From assembly GCA_031835245.1 (NCBI GenBank), contig JAVKOQ010000079.1, positions 124,501 through 188,500 of the forward strand: DNA of 64,000 bases, written 5' to 3'. The translations under genes were made by a program, and so were the position numbers. Numbering within the stretch: position 1 is the stretch's first letter; each line of letters starts with the position of its first letter. The notes under the pieces were generated by a model. That model did not search any database. It was given only the letters and a program-made list of their open reading frames with translations, and was not told the origin of the DNA. Positions 48,740 to 58,821 of this stretch are shown here, piece by piece. The stretch comes from Balamuthia mandrillaris (taxonomy: Eukaryota; Discosea; Longamoebia; Balamuthiidae).

Positions 48740-49287
48740 GCCGGAGATGTGTTGTTTTGTGTTGTTGGGTTATTCCTAACCGCTTTTGTCGTTTGTTCGC
48801 TCCGATGACCCCGAAAATGAAAGACCCAATTAAATTGGTTGACTTCTTGGAGTTATCCTGATTGGTTGGTAATATGCTTTCATCATTAAAATAACCACCA
48901 CTATAAACCAAAGTCGACCAGCAACCAAGCAGCAATTGATCTCACCACCATTGATCAACAAACGTGACACTTTGCCGTGCTGAGCACGTGCTTGGTTTTT
49001 GTTTATTGATAGTACCCTCAAACAAGCGGGACAGAGAGCGTGTTACTTAAAATGAAACTTATAGTGAAACGGTCCAATACCCTTGCCATCGACCGTTCCA
49101 AATAGTGCACCCCCGCAAGGCAGCCGCAAGCATTGATGGGCCATCCTCTGGGAACAAAGGAGTAGAGAGAGGCTGTGTCGTACTCCCGCGAGGCCAATGA
49201 AAAAAATGTTGATCTGATCTGTCCCAATTTCAAAGCACCAATCAAAAATCAAAACACAAAGTAGAAAAGAAAGTCGACACGCCTTGG
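48740..49287. other. Divergent intergenic region
   Basis: 548 bp between the Cys-rich gene (minus) and the TraB gene (plus). A moderately GC-rich block at 49050-49200 has a minus-strand frame but no clear start or family. I see no tRNA or known RNA. Confidence 0.4.
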
Positions 49288-51108
49288 ATGCTCTGCCCCA
49301 AGCGACGAGTGGCTCTCCGTCATGGCGCTTGGGCCAAGGTCGCTCCTCCTTGCTGCGCCTCCTCCCCTCTCACGCTTCAGCCTGTCCGCATGCCCCGTGT
49401 GAGCATACCCTCTTCCTCCTCCCACCTGCCGTTAACGGCAGCGAATCCGGTCCGCTGCTTTGCTTCCTCCACAACGACGGTGGAGGGAGTGACGCTGATG
49501 GGCGGGCTGGTCCTGCGCACCCCGGCCTTCTTGTACCGCCAACTGAAGCTCGGCGTGGCTCGTCGTTTGATGGAGGAGGAGCCGGTCCCCAAGGGGGCAA
49601 CCTACGTGGTGGAGGAGGACGCGCTGGTGGAGCGGTTGGAGCACCATGGCGGGAAGGAGAAGCAAATCTATTTGGTGGGTTGTTTTCACAAGTCCCCTGT
49701 TAGCCCTAAACGAGTTCATCTGGTACGTTTCTTGTCCTCTTGCTCTGCTCTCTTCTTCTCCTTCTCCTTCTTCTTGTTCTTCTTGTTGTTCTTGTTCTTC
49801 TTCTTGTTCTTCTTGTTCTTCTTGTTCTTCTTCTTGTTCTTCTTGTTCTTGTTCTTCTTCTTCTTCTTGTTCTTGTTCTTCTTGTTCTTCTTCTTCTTCT
49901 TCTTCTTCTTCTTGTTCTTCTTCTTCTTGTTCTTCTTGTTCTTCTTCTTCTTCTTGTTCTTCTTCTTCTTCTTCTTCTTCTTCTTCTTCTTCTTCTTCTT
50001 CTTCTTCTTCTTCTTCTTCTACTTTCTAACTTCACCTGCAAAAAACAAAGGTGCTTCAAAAACTTCGGCCAGATTCAATAATGGTTCAATCCATCTTTTT
50101 CCCTGCTCTCCTATTTTTCGTGCTCTCTGCTCTCTGCTCTCTTCTCTCTTCCCTCTTCTCTCTTCCCTCTTCTCTCTTCTCTCTCCTCTGTCTTTTGCTC
50201 TCTGCTCTCTGCTCTGCTCTCGTGCTCCGTTTTGACTGAACAAAAAAAGATTGAATCATGTGAAGAACGTTTTGAAGCGATTCGCTCCATCTCCTCCTCT
50301 TCTCTGGAGACTGCTCTGCTTTCTTCCACGTTTTTCCGACACGACCACCACAACGAGGCTCATCCTAGGAAGAGGAGCACAAAGGCACAAAAAGGAGCGG
50401 AACACATTGCCGCGTTGCTTCACTCTCGCCGGTTCAACGTGCCGCTCATTCTCGGCGACATCCCGTTGTCGGTCATCAAGGAGAGGAGCGAGAAGGAGAT
50501 GCAGGCATGGAGGAATCGGTGGAAGGCAAAAGGGTGGGGCTTTCTCCATGTTCTTCAACTACAGTATGAATATGTGCGTCGAAGCGTTGCTTTGTTGGAT
50601 GAGACGTTGGCGGAGAGGGGATTATCCTTGATGAGCTTGTTAGTGCAGAAGAGGTCAGCTAAATTGGAGCTTCCTTTGTGGACTCAACTGCGGAGACGAT
50701 GGCAACAAGAGAAGGTACATCATCACTTTAACGATATTTTCTTCTATCTCTTTCTCTGTCTATTTTATCATCGCCTAACTTGCAACATCTAAAGTTGGCG
50801 TTGGAAAAAGAGTTGGATTGGCAGCAAGCACCTGCTATTTTCGCTGATAGGGAGCGGTTTATGGTTCACCGCCTCAAACATGATTGTCCTGGCAAAATTG
50901 TTGTTGCTGTTATTGGTATTCTTCATTCTTGCTCCTCTGCTCTCTCATCTCCTCTCCTCTCTCGCTCTCTCTCATTGTTTTTTTTAAAAAAACAGGAACG
51001 GATCATTTAGAAGGCATTACTCGCTACTGGAATGAAGACCAAACGCCACAAAGACAACAGGAATCCTCTACCACAACCACCACAAGAAAAAGACACAAAG
51101 GGAAGTGA
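49288..51108 (+). CDS. TraB-domain protein, probably mitochondrial
   Basis: ATG 49288 (MLCPKRRVALRHGAWAKVAP) opens a long Arg/Ser-rich leader. The domain starts with ATYVVEEDALVERLEHHGG and IYLVGCFHKSPVSPKRVHL, joins across a repeat-filled intron to VLQKLRPDSIM, and after a second intron (donor ATG|GTTCAA near 50092, acceptor near 50252) to IESCEERFEAI. This rebuilds the family pattern (x)HxSxxSxxxVxxxIxxxxPDxVMxExCxxR. Later exons give WGFLHVLQLQYEYVRR, ELDWQQAPAIFADRERFMVH and GKIVVAVIG-TGTDHLEGITRYW, the second TraB signature. End at TGA 51106-51108. TraB/TRABD proteins occur in mitochondria and plastids and resemble the Tiki protease fold; exact role here unknown. Confidence 0.85.
49751..50021 (+). 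repeat. (TTC)n/(TTGTTC)n intronic repeat
   Basis: About 270 bp of CTT triplets with TTGTTC interruptions in the first intron of the TraB gene, ending close to the acceptor at about 50050. Confidence 0.95.
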
Positions 51109-51191
51109 AAAAATACAAATAGGTTTCCATATTTTACACATTTTCTTTCTCAGTTCACCTTCTTTTTGTTTTGTCTCCTTATCTCTCGTTC

Positions 51192-52364
51192 TTAAGCCAC
51201 AAAATGCTGTGTTTGGCTCTCTTTCCATCGAGCAAAGAGATACTTTCCAAGGGCGCTGCGGGGTGGCTTCTCCTCCAAATCCTTCAACGTGTACTCCTTC
51301 CTCTCTCTTATGACCCATTTCGTTGTTGGTTGGTGCTGGTGGTGATGATGCTTCACAGCTCTCTGTGCGTTCCTCTCTTTCTTCTCTTTGTGCTCATCCT
51401 CTTTTCTTCTCCTTCTACGTATGCATACGACCTGCTCCTGCTTACTTTGTCCTTGTCCCTCTCCTTCTTCTCGTTGTTCTTCCTTTTGCGCCTCCTCTTT
51501 CTCCTCCACCACATCTTCTTGGAAAAGACTTTGCGGCGCAACCCTTCGAAGATGGTGGTGCCTCCCTTCGATCTCCGTCAGCAACGCTTTTCTCTCCTCC
51601 TGCACGGAATGCCTCTTCAACATTCTCTGCAGCTCTTTTTGTTGTCTCTCTTGCAGCGCAGCCGTGCCGTTTGCCGACGGCTCCCCTTCTTGCCCTGCCG
51701 CTTGCTCCTCCTCCTCCATCAACTGCCTCTTGGAGGGCGAAGCGGCAAAGAGCTCCGATTTGACTCTTCGACTCTTGGTGCTGCTGCTCCCCCAGCTGGG
51801 GCTGAAGTTGGTGGACCGTCTTAGCATCGACTTGGGCGAGAAAGAGCCAGAGATAGCGGCAGAGGAGGAAGACGAAGGAGGGGAAGAGGAGACGAGGGAA
51901 GGGGACGTGGGAGGAGAGGTGGAGATGGAGCGCGGGAGAGAGCCGGAGCTCTTTCGTTTGTGCTTCTTCTCCTTCTTCTTCTCTCTCTCCCTCCTTTTGT
52001 TGTCGTGGGAGATGAGGTCGTCTTTCTTGGAGTGGGCGGAGCTCTTCATCGAGCTGGAGCGCCGCAGCTTTTTCTTGTGCCGCACGTCGAGGACGGAGTC
52101 GAAGGAGGAGGAGGCATTGGAAGAGGAGGAGGAGGAGGAGGTCAGAGAGCCCACTTTGAGCATCTTGGAGAGTCGCCTGTGTTTGCCCGAGTTGCTGAGC
52201 TCGGAGGAGTGCAAGGGCACTTCCAGGTTGTCGTCGAAGGAGGAGGAGGAGGCCGAGAGCGTGGAGGAGGCACAGGCAAAGCTGGAGGAGGAGTTGGTGC
52301 GGCTGAAGGGTTTGGAGGCGGTGCCGCCGCTGGCGATGGGCCACCCTGCCGAGGAGTTCATCAT
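51192..52364 (-). CDS. Ser-rich intronless protein, family unknown
   Basis: The frame from the first ATG (52364, MMNSSAGWPIASGGTASKPF) to 51192 codes about 390 residues without intron. Roughly the first 230 residues are Ser-rich with basic patches (HKKKLRRSSSMKSSAHSKKD, REREKKKEKKHKRKSSGSLP) and SP/TP sites (STSPPTSPSL, FSPKSMLRR), typical of a disordered phosphoprotein. Then comes a Glu/Gln helical part (ALQERQQKELQRMLKRHSVQ), and a compact C-terminus WVIRERKEYTLKDLEEKPPR then SALGKYLFARWKESQTQHFV, which could be a short binding domain. Nuclear or cytoskeletal location is a guess. It converges with the TraB gene. Confidence 0.6.
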   Translation of the reverse strand: MMNSSAGWPIASGGTASKPFSRTNSSSSFACASSTLSASSSSFDDNLEVPLHSSELSNSGKHRRLSKMLKVGSLTSSSSSSSNASSSFDSVLDVRHKKKLRRSSSMKSSAHSKKDDLISHDNKRREREKKKEKKHKRKSSGSLPRSISTSPPTSPSLVSSSPPSSSSSAAISGSFSPKSMLRRSTNFSPSWGSSSTKSRRVKSELFAASPSKRQLMEEEEQAAGQEGEPSANGTAALQERQQKELQRMLKRHSVQEERKALLTEIEGRHHHLRRVAPQSLFQEDVVEEKEEAQKEEQREEGEGQGQSKQEQVVCIRRRRRKEDEHKEKKERNAQRAVKHHHHQHQPTTKWVIRERKEYTLKDLEEKPPRSALGKYLFARWKESQTQHFVA

Positions 52365-52634
52365 TCCCTTTTTTTGACGAACGAGAACACACAAAGAAGC
52401 AGATGCAGCAGCAGAAGAAGAAGAGGACGACGAGCAGTTGTTTATAGCGACCAGAGCGAGGCGAAGGAAGAACCACAAAAAACTGAAAGAAAAAAGTAAA
52501 CCTCAAAATATTTTTTTTTTGGTTGGAATAAATTTCACTTTTTCTTTAATATTTATTTAATATTTTGTTAATGAATTGAATGAGATAATTCCAAAAGGAC
52601 GACAACATAAAATTTATCCCCCAAACTTCAACCT
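52365..52634. other. Intergenic
   Basis: 5' flank of the Ser-rich gene and upstream of tRNA-Tyr; AT-rich at 52505-52620. Nothing else seen. Confidence 0.4.
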
Positions 52635-52721
52635 CCGGCAATGGCGCAATTGGTAGCGCAGCGGACTGTAGTTGTTGCAATAGCTTTCCGTTGGTTCCTG
52701 GTTCGAGTCCGGGTTGCCGGA
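52635..52721 (+). tRNA. tRNA-Tyr(GUA) with a 14-nt intron
   Basis: Acceptor strands CCGGCAA and TTGCCGG pair fully; discriminator A. The anticodon stem GCGGA/TCCGT encloses CTGTAG, then an intron of about 14 nt (TTGTTGCAATAGCT) at the canonical 37/38 position. T-arm CCTGG-TTCGAGT-CCGGG. A T6 run follows at 52726. An intron in tRNA-Tyr is general in eukaryotes. Confidence 0.95.
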
Positions 52722-52911
52722 TTCCTTTTTTCTAGGAAACTCCATTTTTTGTCGACAATATTATATGACTGAGACAGAGGGACCAACTACTGCCAGGCAT
52801 TCGAGAATGAAAAAGAAGGATGTGGTTTCCTCTTTTTCATTCCCGGTTCTTCTTCCTTCATCTTTCATTCCCAGGTTGTTGTTTGTTTTGTTTTTTGAAC
52901 ACGCTTTGTTT

Positions 52912-53478
52912 TTATTTTTTGCGTTCGCCATCGTCACTGCATTTTGCAGCTCCTCCACCAGAGGAGTTGTTGCCAGGTTCATCCTGCCTTTGTTCCTCTC
53001 CCATCGTGTCTTGTCGCTGCTGCTCCGTCAGCCCTTCCAAAGCATACGCTTTGAGCTTTTTGGCGTCCTCACAGTCCGGGTAAACCCTGAGGCACCCGTT
53101 CAGGTAGCGCAAAGCGTGTGGGCGGTCATCCAACAGCAGAAAGAGGTAGGCGACACCCACGTAGCATTCGGGAGCGTTGCGGTCACACACCAGTCCCTGC
53201 ATGAACGCTCTGGAGGCATCCTTCAGGCTTTGCTTGTCCTCGAAGCCGCTGGCCTGCGCCTTGGCCAAGAGATGGTACCCTTGCTCTTGGAGCTCCTTGG
53301 CTTTGCCGAGCACGCTGACTTCCTGGCGGCAGGTGGGACAGGTCATGCCGGCCTGCAGCCAGCCTATGATGCACGAGAGGCAGAAGCAGGTCTTGCAGGC
53401 GCAGGAGAGGTGGACGGGGTTACCGGGCGCTTCCAAACAGATCAAACATGTCTGTTCTTCTGCTTCTTAGTCTTCCAT
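52912..53478 (-). pseudogene. RING-TPR-like protein, tandem copy 1, with stop at codon 4
   Basis: The frame is ~89% identical at protein level to the copy at 54168-54743 (about 19 differences by eye over ~177 residues). But the equivalent start ATG (53478) is followed by GAA, GAC and then TAA at 53467-53469. After that the frame is intact through TCLICLEAPGNPVHL, CPTCRQEV and the helical tail to TAA 52912-52914. The next in-frame ATG is inside the RING domain (GMTCPTC), so translation from it would lose most zinc ligands. Possibilities: a young pseudogene, an unseen upstream exon, non-AUG initiation, or a sequence error. The clean downstream frame argues that any loss is recent. Confidence 0.65.
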
Positions 53479-54167
53479 TCTTGTTTCTTTCTTTCAGCAA
53501 ACAAACAAACAACCTAGCAACCACTATATATATTTTTTTTAACACTTCCCTATAATAGCTGAACAAACAAGCAGCTCCCGCCTCCAAAAGTTTTGAGCAA
53601 GGAGGAGACAACACAACAGGAAGACCCTCCGACGGCGTCAAAATCTTCTGATCCGCGCTTCTGCACCCTATGGAGTACATTGTGCTAGTGTTTGGCAGAT
53701 CCTCTGTACACTGGGAGACTACAGAGAGTCTAGTTCATTCAGCCTTTTGGTCCTGTATGCCACAAAGCAAGATGTTTCCTTTAGGGAGCCTACACGAACA
53801 TAGTCCCCCCTTAGTTCTCTTTCGCATGACGCCAAAACAACGATCTCTGTGCACTATGGAGTCTTCAACCCTCAAAGGTTTTTGCAACGGCCACAGTAGG
53901 TTGCTCCGCCTCTCCTCTCCATCAGCCTCACCTCTTGTGAATCTATGTTTCTTTCATGTCATCGCCATCAGTGGGCAGAGTCGGTGTGCTCGTGTTGTTT
54001 TTTCCATGCGCGGATAGTGAGTTGCTGTCTCACCCTTTCGAACCGTGCTCCAGTGCACGCCAAGTGTGTGCATATAAATGGCGGAGCTCAGTTCTGTATT
54101 GCTGCATGGTTCTTTTGTTCTGCAATCGTGGTTTTTTTTTTGAACATGTTTTGTTTTGTTTTATTTC
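53479..54167. other. Spacer between the two RING copies
   Basis: About 690 bp without a convincing frame or RNA. The RING duplication extends a little beyond the coding part: TTTTTTGAACA(C/T)G followed by TTTGTTTT occurs at both 3' flanks (~52890 and ~54140). Confidence 0.45.
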
Positions 54168-54743
54168 TTACAGGGTGTCATATCTTTTGCGACCGCCATC
54201 ATCGCTGCATTTTGCAGCTCCTCCACCGGAGGTGTTGTTGCCAGGTTCATCCTGCCTTTGTTCCTCTCCCATCATGTCTTGTCGCTGCTGCTCCGTCAGC
54301 CCTTCCAAAGCATACGCTTTGAGTTTTTTGGCGTCCTCACAGTCCGGGCAAACCCTGAGGCATTCGTTCAGGTAGCGCAAAGAGAATGGACGGTCATCCA
54401 ACAGCAACAAGATGTAGGCGACACCCACGTAGCATTCAGGAGCGTTGCGGTCACACACCAGCCCATTAATGAACGCCGTGGAGGCATCCTTCAGGCTTTG
54501 CTTGTCCTCGAAGCCGCTGGCCTGCCCCTTTGCCAAGAGATCGATCCCTTGCTCGTGGAGCTCCTTGGCTTTGCCGGGCACGCTGACTTCCTGGCGGCAG
54601 GTGGGGCAGGTCATGCCGGCCTGCAGCCAGCCTATGATGCACGGAAGGCAGAAGTTGGTCTTGCAGGCGCAGGAGAGGTGGACGGGGTTACCGGGCGCTT
54701 CCAAACAGATCAAACATGTCTTTTCTTCTTCCTTGTCTTCCAT
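54168..54743 (-). CDS. RING finger protein with TPR-like C-terminal half, tandem copy 2
   Basis: ATG at 54743 (MEDKEEEKTCLICLEAPGNP) to TAA 54168-54170, 191 residues, no intron. The zinc ligands are CLIC, SCACKTNFC, LPC and CPTC. The usual His is replaced by Cys in a CxC, so this is an all-Cys RING variant (C4C4-like). After the RING, KAKELHEQGIDLLAKGQA, SLKDASTAFINGLVCDRNAP and CYVGVAYILLLLDDRPFSLR-YLNECLRVCPDC form TPR-like helix pairs. The tail is Gln/Gly/Asp-rich. The probable role is a small E3 ubiquitin ligase whose TPR part binds a partner. The C-terminal few residues (GGRKRYDTL) differ from copy 1, which ends ERKK. Confidence 0.85.
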   Translation of the reverse strand: MEDKEEEKTCLICLEAPGNPVHLSCACKTNFCLPCIIGWLQAGMTCPTCRQEVSVPGKAKELHEQGIDLLAKGQASGFEDKQSLKDASTAFINGLVCDRNAPECYVGVAYILLLLDDRPFSLRYLNECLRVCPDCEDAKKLKAYALEGLTEQQRQDMMGEEQRQDEPGNNTSGGGAAKCSDDGGRKRYDTL

Positions 54744-55190
54744 TCTTGTTTTTCTTTCAGCAAAGAAAAGCAAACATAAACCAACCAAACTAAAAAAATC
54801 GCAAGTTTGTTTCAGATAAGAGAAAATTATAAAATTAAAAATCCAAAAATGGGAAATGTAATAATAAAATAGATGGTTGCTAGGTATCGTATCTACTGTT
54901 GCTAGGATATGTAGCAATTCATTTACTGAACGAGGAGAATTCGAACTTTTGGGTTTTTCGTGCATAGGAACGTTTGCGACTCCTCAATTGGCTTCACCAC
55001 GACGCAACGGGAAGCTCAACGCTTCCTGTTTAGCAGCAATATACACCACCATTCAGTTTTTCATGTGCACAAAGGAGAGAGAGAGAGAGAGCCAAAAGGC
55101 CGTTCACCTGTTTTTGTTGCTTCTTGTCCAATCCCTTTAGGTTGGGAGGAAGAGAAAAGTTAGACATACATGTTTACATTATTATTAAGA
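54744..55190. other. Intergenic
   Basis: About 450 bp, AT-rich near 54780-54890, with a short GA run at 55075-55092. No gene or RNA recognised. Confidence 0.4.
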
Positions 55191-55891
55191 TCAAGCAAAG
55201 AGTCTCGGTACCATTCTGCCACGCCACAACTCAGGAGCAACCTCTGCGTTGCCCTCCACATCGAGCAGCTCCACCAACTTGTTGTTTGGTATAGTTTTAG
55301 TTTTAAACGGAAAAATGAAAAAAATAAATAAATGGAGAATGGAACCTTTGGTGCGTTTTCTTCGGAGACATAACCATACCAGTCTCCTTGAGGATACAAA
55401 ACAACAACGGCGGCGTACTTGTGTCCTCCTAAATGGCTGCTCTTTCGTACCTTATTTTGCATAACATAAAACAATAAGCAACAAAAAAAAACATGGAAAA
55501 GAAGACCAAAGATAAACCATACCACAACTTGATTCTCGGTGATGCCTTTGTCAGCCAAGGTCTTTTGCAAAGAGTCAACCACTAACGGTCCTTCTCTTCC
55601 GCATCTCGTGTCCCTTTTTTAAAAAGAGCACATTATAAGTCAAACAAACAATACAAAGAACCAAAAGAAAAAATAGAAAACAAACCTGTTTGCGTGGCAA
55701 CAAACCAAAAACATGTGCTGAGGCTCAAAAGAGATATGTTTAACTCTGAAAAGTAGAATTGATGAGTTGCAAACACATAAAGAAATAAGATAACGTCGAG
55801 TGAATGCACCTTTCGCAGACCTTATTGCCCACGAAATGATCCTCCACTATACTCTGTTTGTCTCCACCAAAATAAATACAATAAAAACACA

Positions 55892-55936
<45 letters not shown>

Positions 55937-55966
55937 GATCCGAGACGAGATGAGACGCTAGAGAGA

Positions 55967-56011
<45 letters not shown>

Positions 56012-56764
56012 CTCCAAATCACGTTCAGTTACACCAACATAACGAATCCTTTCAGGAAAGACGAGAAGATCAACGGTAGCTTCAGAGGGGGAAGAGGCTT
56101 CGGAGGAGATGGGAGCTTCATCGCAGTTCGTAACTATAGTTTTTTTCTGGATTTGGTCCTTTCTGGCTTTGACGAGAGCGCCCAACTTATTTGCAAAGGA
56201 TGAGGCTACACGTACGAAAATGAGTCTAGGTGCAGAAGCAGAGGCAGCAGCAGAAGACGAAGGAGGAGGAGGAGGAGGAGGAGGAGGAGAAGAAGAAGAA
56301 GAAGAAGAAGAAGAAGAAGAAGAAGAACAGGAAGAAGAAGAGAAAGAACAGGAAGAAGAAGAAGAAGAAGAAGAAGAAGAAGAAGAAGAAGAAGAAGAAC
56401 AAGAAGAACAAGAAGAAGAAGAAGAAGAAGAAGAAGAAGAACAAGAAGAACAAGAAGAAGAAGAAGAAGAAGAAGAAGAAGAAGAAGAAGAACAAGAAGA
56501 AGAAGAAGAACAAGAAGAAGAAGAAGAAGAAGAAGAAGAAGAAGAAGAAGAAGAACAAGAAGAACAAGAAGAACAAGAAGAACAAGAAGAAGAAGAACAC
56601 GAAGAACACGAAGAACAACAACAAGAAGAAGAAGAAGAACAAGAAGAACAAGATCAAGAACAGGAACAAGAACAACAAGAAGGAAGGGATCAAACTGTCA
56701 GAGGATATTTTAGCTGGCCAATACTTCACACAAATATTAAATCAGTATTTTTGAGAAAAGAAAG

Positions 56765-56814
<50 letters not shown>

Positions 56815-57147
56815 AGAGAGTGAGTGAGTGAGACAGAGAGAGAAGAAAGGACTCACATCAGGACTCTGGCCGGTACAAATCAGAACGTGACGCTCGTACA
56901 GGCCAACCGTGGCCAACAAGGAAGGGTTGAACGGGCCACAGCCCCCTTCAGCCGCTGTTTTACCGCATTCACACGTTTCCTCCTTCTCGGCGGCGCTTTG
57001 GAAGGCCACCACCTCCTTCTCTCCCTCTGCTCGCTGGCTGCTCTGCCTTTGCTTCTTGTGGGTGTAGTAGATGTGCAGCGCGATGGCAAAGCTTCCTGCC
57101 AACAAAAGACCTTGGACTTTATCTCGTTCGGACCAAGTTTTAAACAT
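55191..57147 (-). CDS. Apd1/Aim32-like (sucrase/ferredoxin-like) thioredoxin-fold protein
   Basis: ATG at 57147 (MFKTWSERDKVQGLLLAGSF) gives an N-terminal hydrophobic anchor (LLLAGSFAIALHIYY), then a Cys-bearing stretch (EETCECGKTAAEGGCGPFNP). After an intron filled by GAA/GA repeats, exons encode VDLLVFPERIRYVGVT, VKHISFEPQHMFLVCHANR, DTRCGREGPLVVDSLQKTLA, and SSHLGGHKYAAVVVLYPQGD followed by WYGYVSEENAPK. The final exon reads LVELLDVEGNAEVAPELWRG-RMVPRLFA and stops at TGA 55191-55193. CHANRDTRCGxxG and HxGGHKYAAxxxxYPxGxWYG are the hallmarks of PF06999; in yeast Apd1 Cys and His residues there bind a [2Fe-2S] cluster. The membrane anchor suggests a mitochondrial or ER location. Confidence 0.85.
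56261..56690. repeat. (GAA)n/(GAACAA)n intronic repeat, with (GA)n at 56768-56820
   Basis: About 430 bp of GAA triplets with regular GAACAA breaks, then a GA run, in an intron of the minus-strand Apd1-like gene. Poly-Glu and poly-Lys frames here are repeat translations. Confidence 0.95.
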
Positions 57148-57398
57148 CTTCGTTTGTTGTTGCGATCGTTCTCTTTCTTCTGCTTTCTTTTTGTTTATAA
57201 GACCAGTGAAAGAACAGCTGCCGGAGGTGACGTCATATATCACCGCCACACAAAGTGAGCTCTGGTGACGTCATCAGGGAAAAGACGATTCCGTGAGGAG
57301 CAAATGTTGTCTAAAAGCATTACAGTGGTTTTGTTTATTTGATACAAGAGACAAAAAATAAGGAAGAACAGAAGAAGAGACTTGAAGGAAGGAAGGCG

Positions 57399-58772
57399 TT
57401 AAGAACAGTTGCTTACTTGCAGGGTTGGTGTTGGTGGAAGCGGTTTGTTGGGTCGAACAACGACGGAGCCCGAGCGTTTGTTGCGGGCGGGGTCTCGCGC
57501 CGACACCATTATCGAGGTTCGGCGCAGGAGAGGTGGGGCCTCCGCTGCTCTTTGTGACTCCGCTGGCAAAGAGAACAATAAGAGGAAAGAAGCAAAACAA
57601 AAGACACGGAGAAAGAAGGAAGGAAGAAGAGAGAAGAAAGAAGCAAGACAAGAATGCATTACCAAGTTCTTTTTTCAAGTCAGAAGCAGAGTTGGATCGC
57701 TTCAAGTTCTTTTGTATGACGGCCTGTCCGGTCTCAGGGTCCACTCTCACGCTCAGCTGATACAACGGGTTGGTTCGTTTGTTGACCCGTTCTTCCTCCT
57801 CTTCAGCGGAGCGAGCGGACGGGTTCACCGTCTGAAACTTTTTCTTGCTTCCTTTTCTCGTTTTCTTTTTGTTGTTGAGGTTGAGAGGGGATATCTCTTT
57901 CTCGCGACTTCCCTTTCGTTCCTTTCTGCTGGTTGACTTTTTGTCGAGGGTGAGAGGCGGAGGTTCGGCGGTTAAGAGCGGATGTTGGTAGGAGTGGCTT
58001 CGAGGAGAGGAGGTGCCTCGTGGCGTCTTTGCCAGGCGTCGCTTTATGGAAGCCTTCTTCTCTCCTTTTAGTCCTCTCTATAGCGTGATGTAATGCATTA
58101 CAAGTTAAAACACAGACCCGATAGGAAAGAAAGAAAGAAAGCACGAAAGACCACAAACCTGACGAGGCTCAACCTTCAACGAAAGTTGATACAATTCCTT
58201 GTCCGAAGAAACGATGTGTCTCTGCTCCTCTTTGCCATCGTCGATGCTCAAGAAAGCTTGCAACTCTCGAATCGGCTCAAAACGACCTTCAAAAGAAGGC
58301 TGTTGAAACTTGATCAAGTTCTGAAGTATCTTTGTCACAAGTTCCATTTTCATAAAGTTGATTCTTTGTTCTTCCTCCTCTTCTTCCTTCGCTTTCGTTC
58401 CTTCATCCGGTTTTTCTTTCACTGTTGCTTTTATTGCCTCTCTTTTTTCAGTTTCCGCTTCGTTGTTGTGCTCTTCCTCGTTCTCGTTTCGACGTTTGAC
58501 GAAGGTTTCGTTCTCGTCGATGAAGATGAGGTCGGAGAGGTAAGCGCCCAGGAAGGGAATAAGCGGAGGCTCACAGGACTGTAGGAACTTGCGATACTTT
58601 TCAAAGTTGCCCTCTGGGCTGAAAAAGTCTTGAATGATGGCTAACCCTGCCATGTCCTCCGATGCTAACGTCTGGTTTAAGTTTGTTGTGCAATGAGTTG
58701 GTATATATGTGCAACAGTAAACTTAAAAGAAGAAGGAGAAAAACAAAAGAGAAAGAGAACAGAGAGGAACAG

Positions 58773-58821
<49 letters not shown>

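Noticed and set aside
49018-49252. Minus-strand frames in the divergent region upstream of the TraB gene
   Set aside because: No clear start, family or splice partner; composition equally open in two frames.
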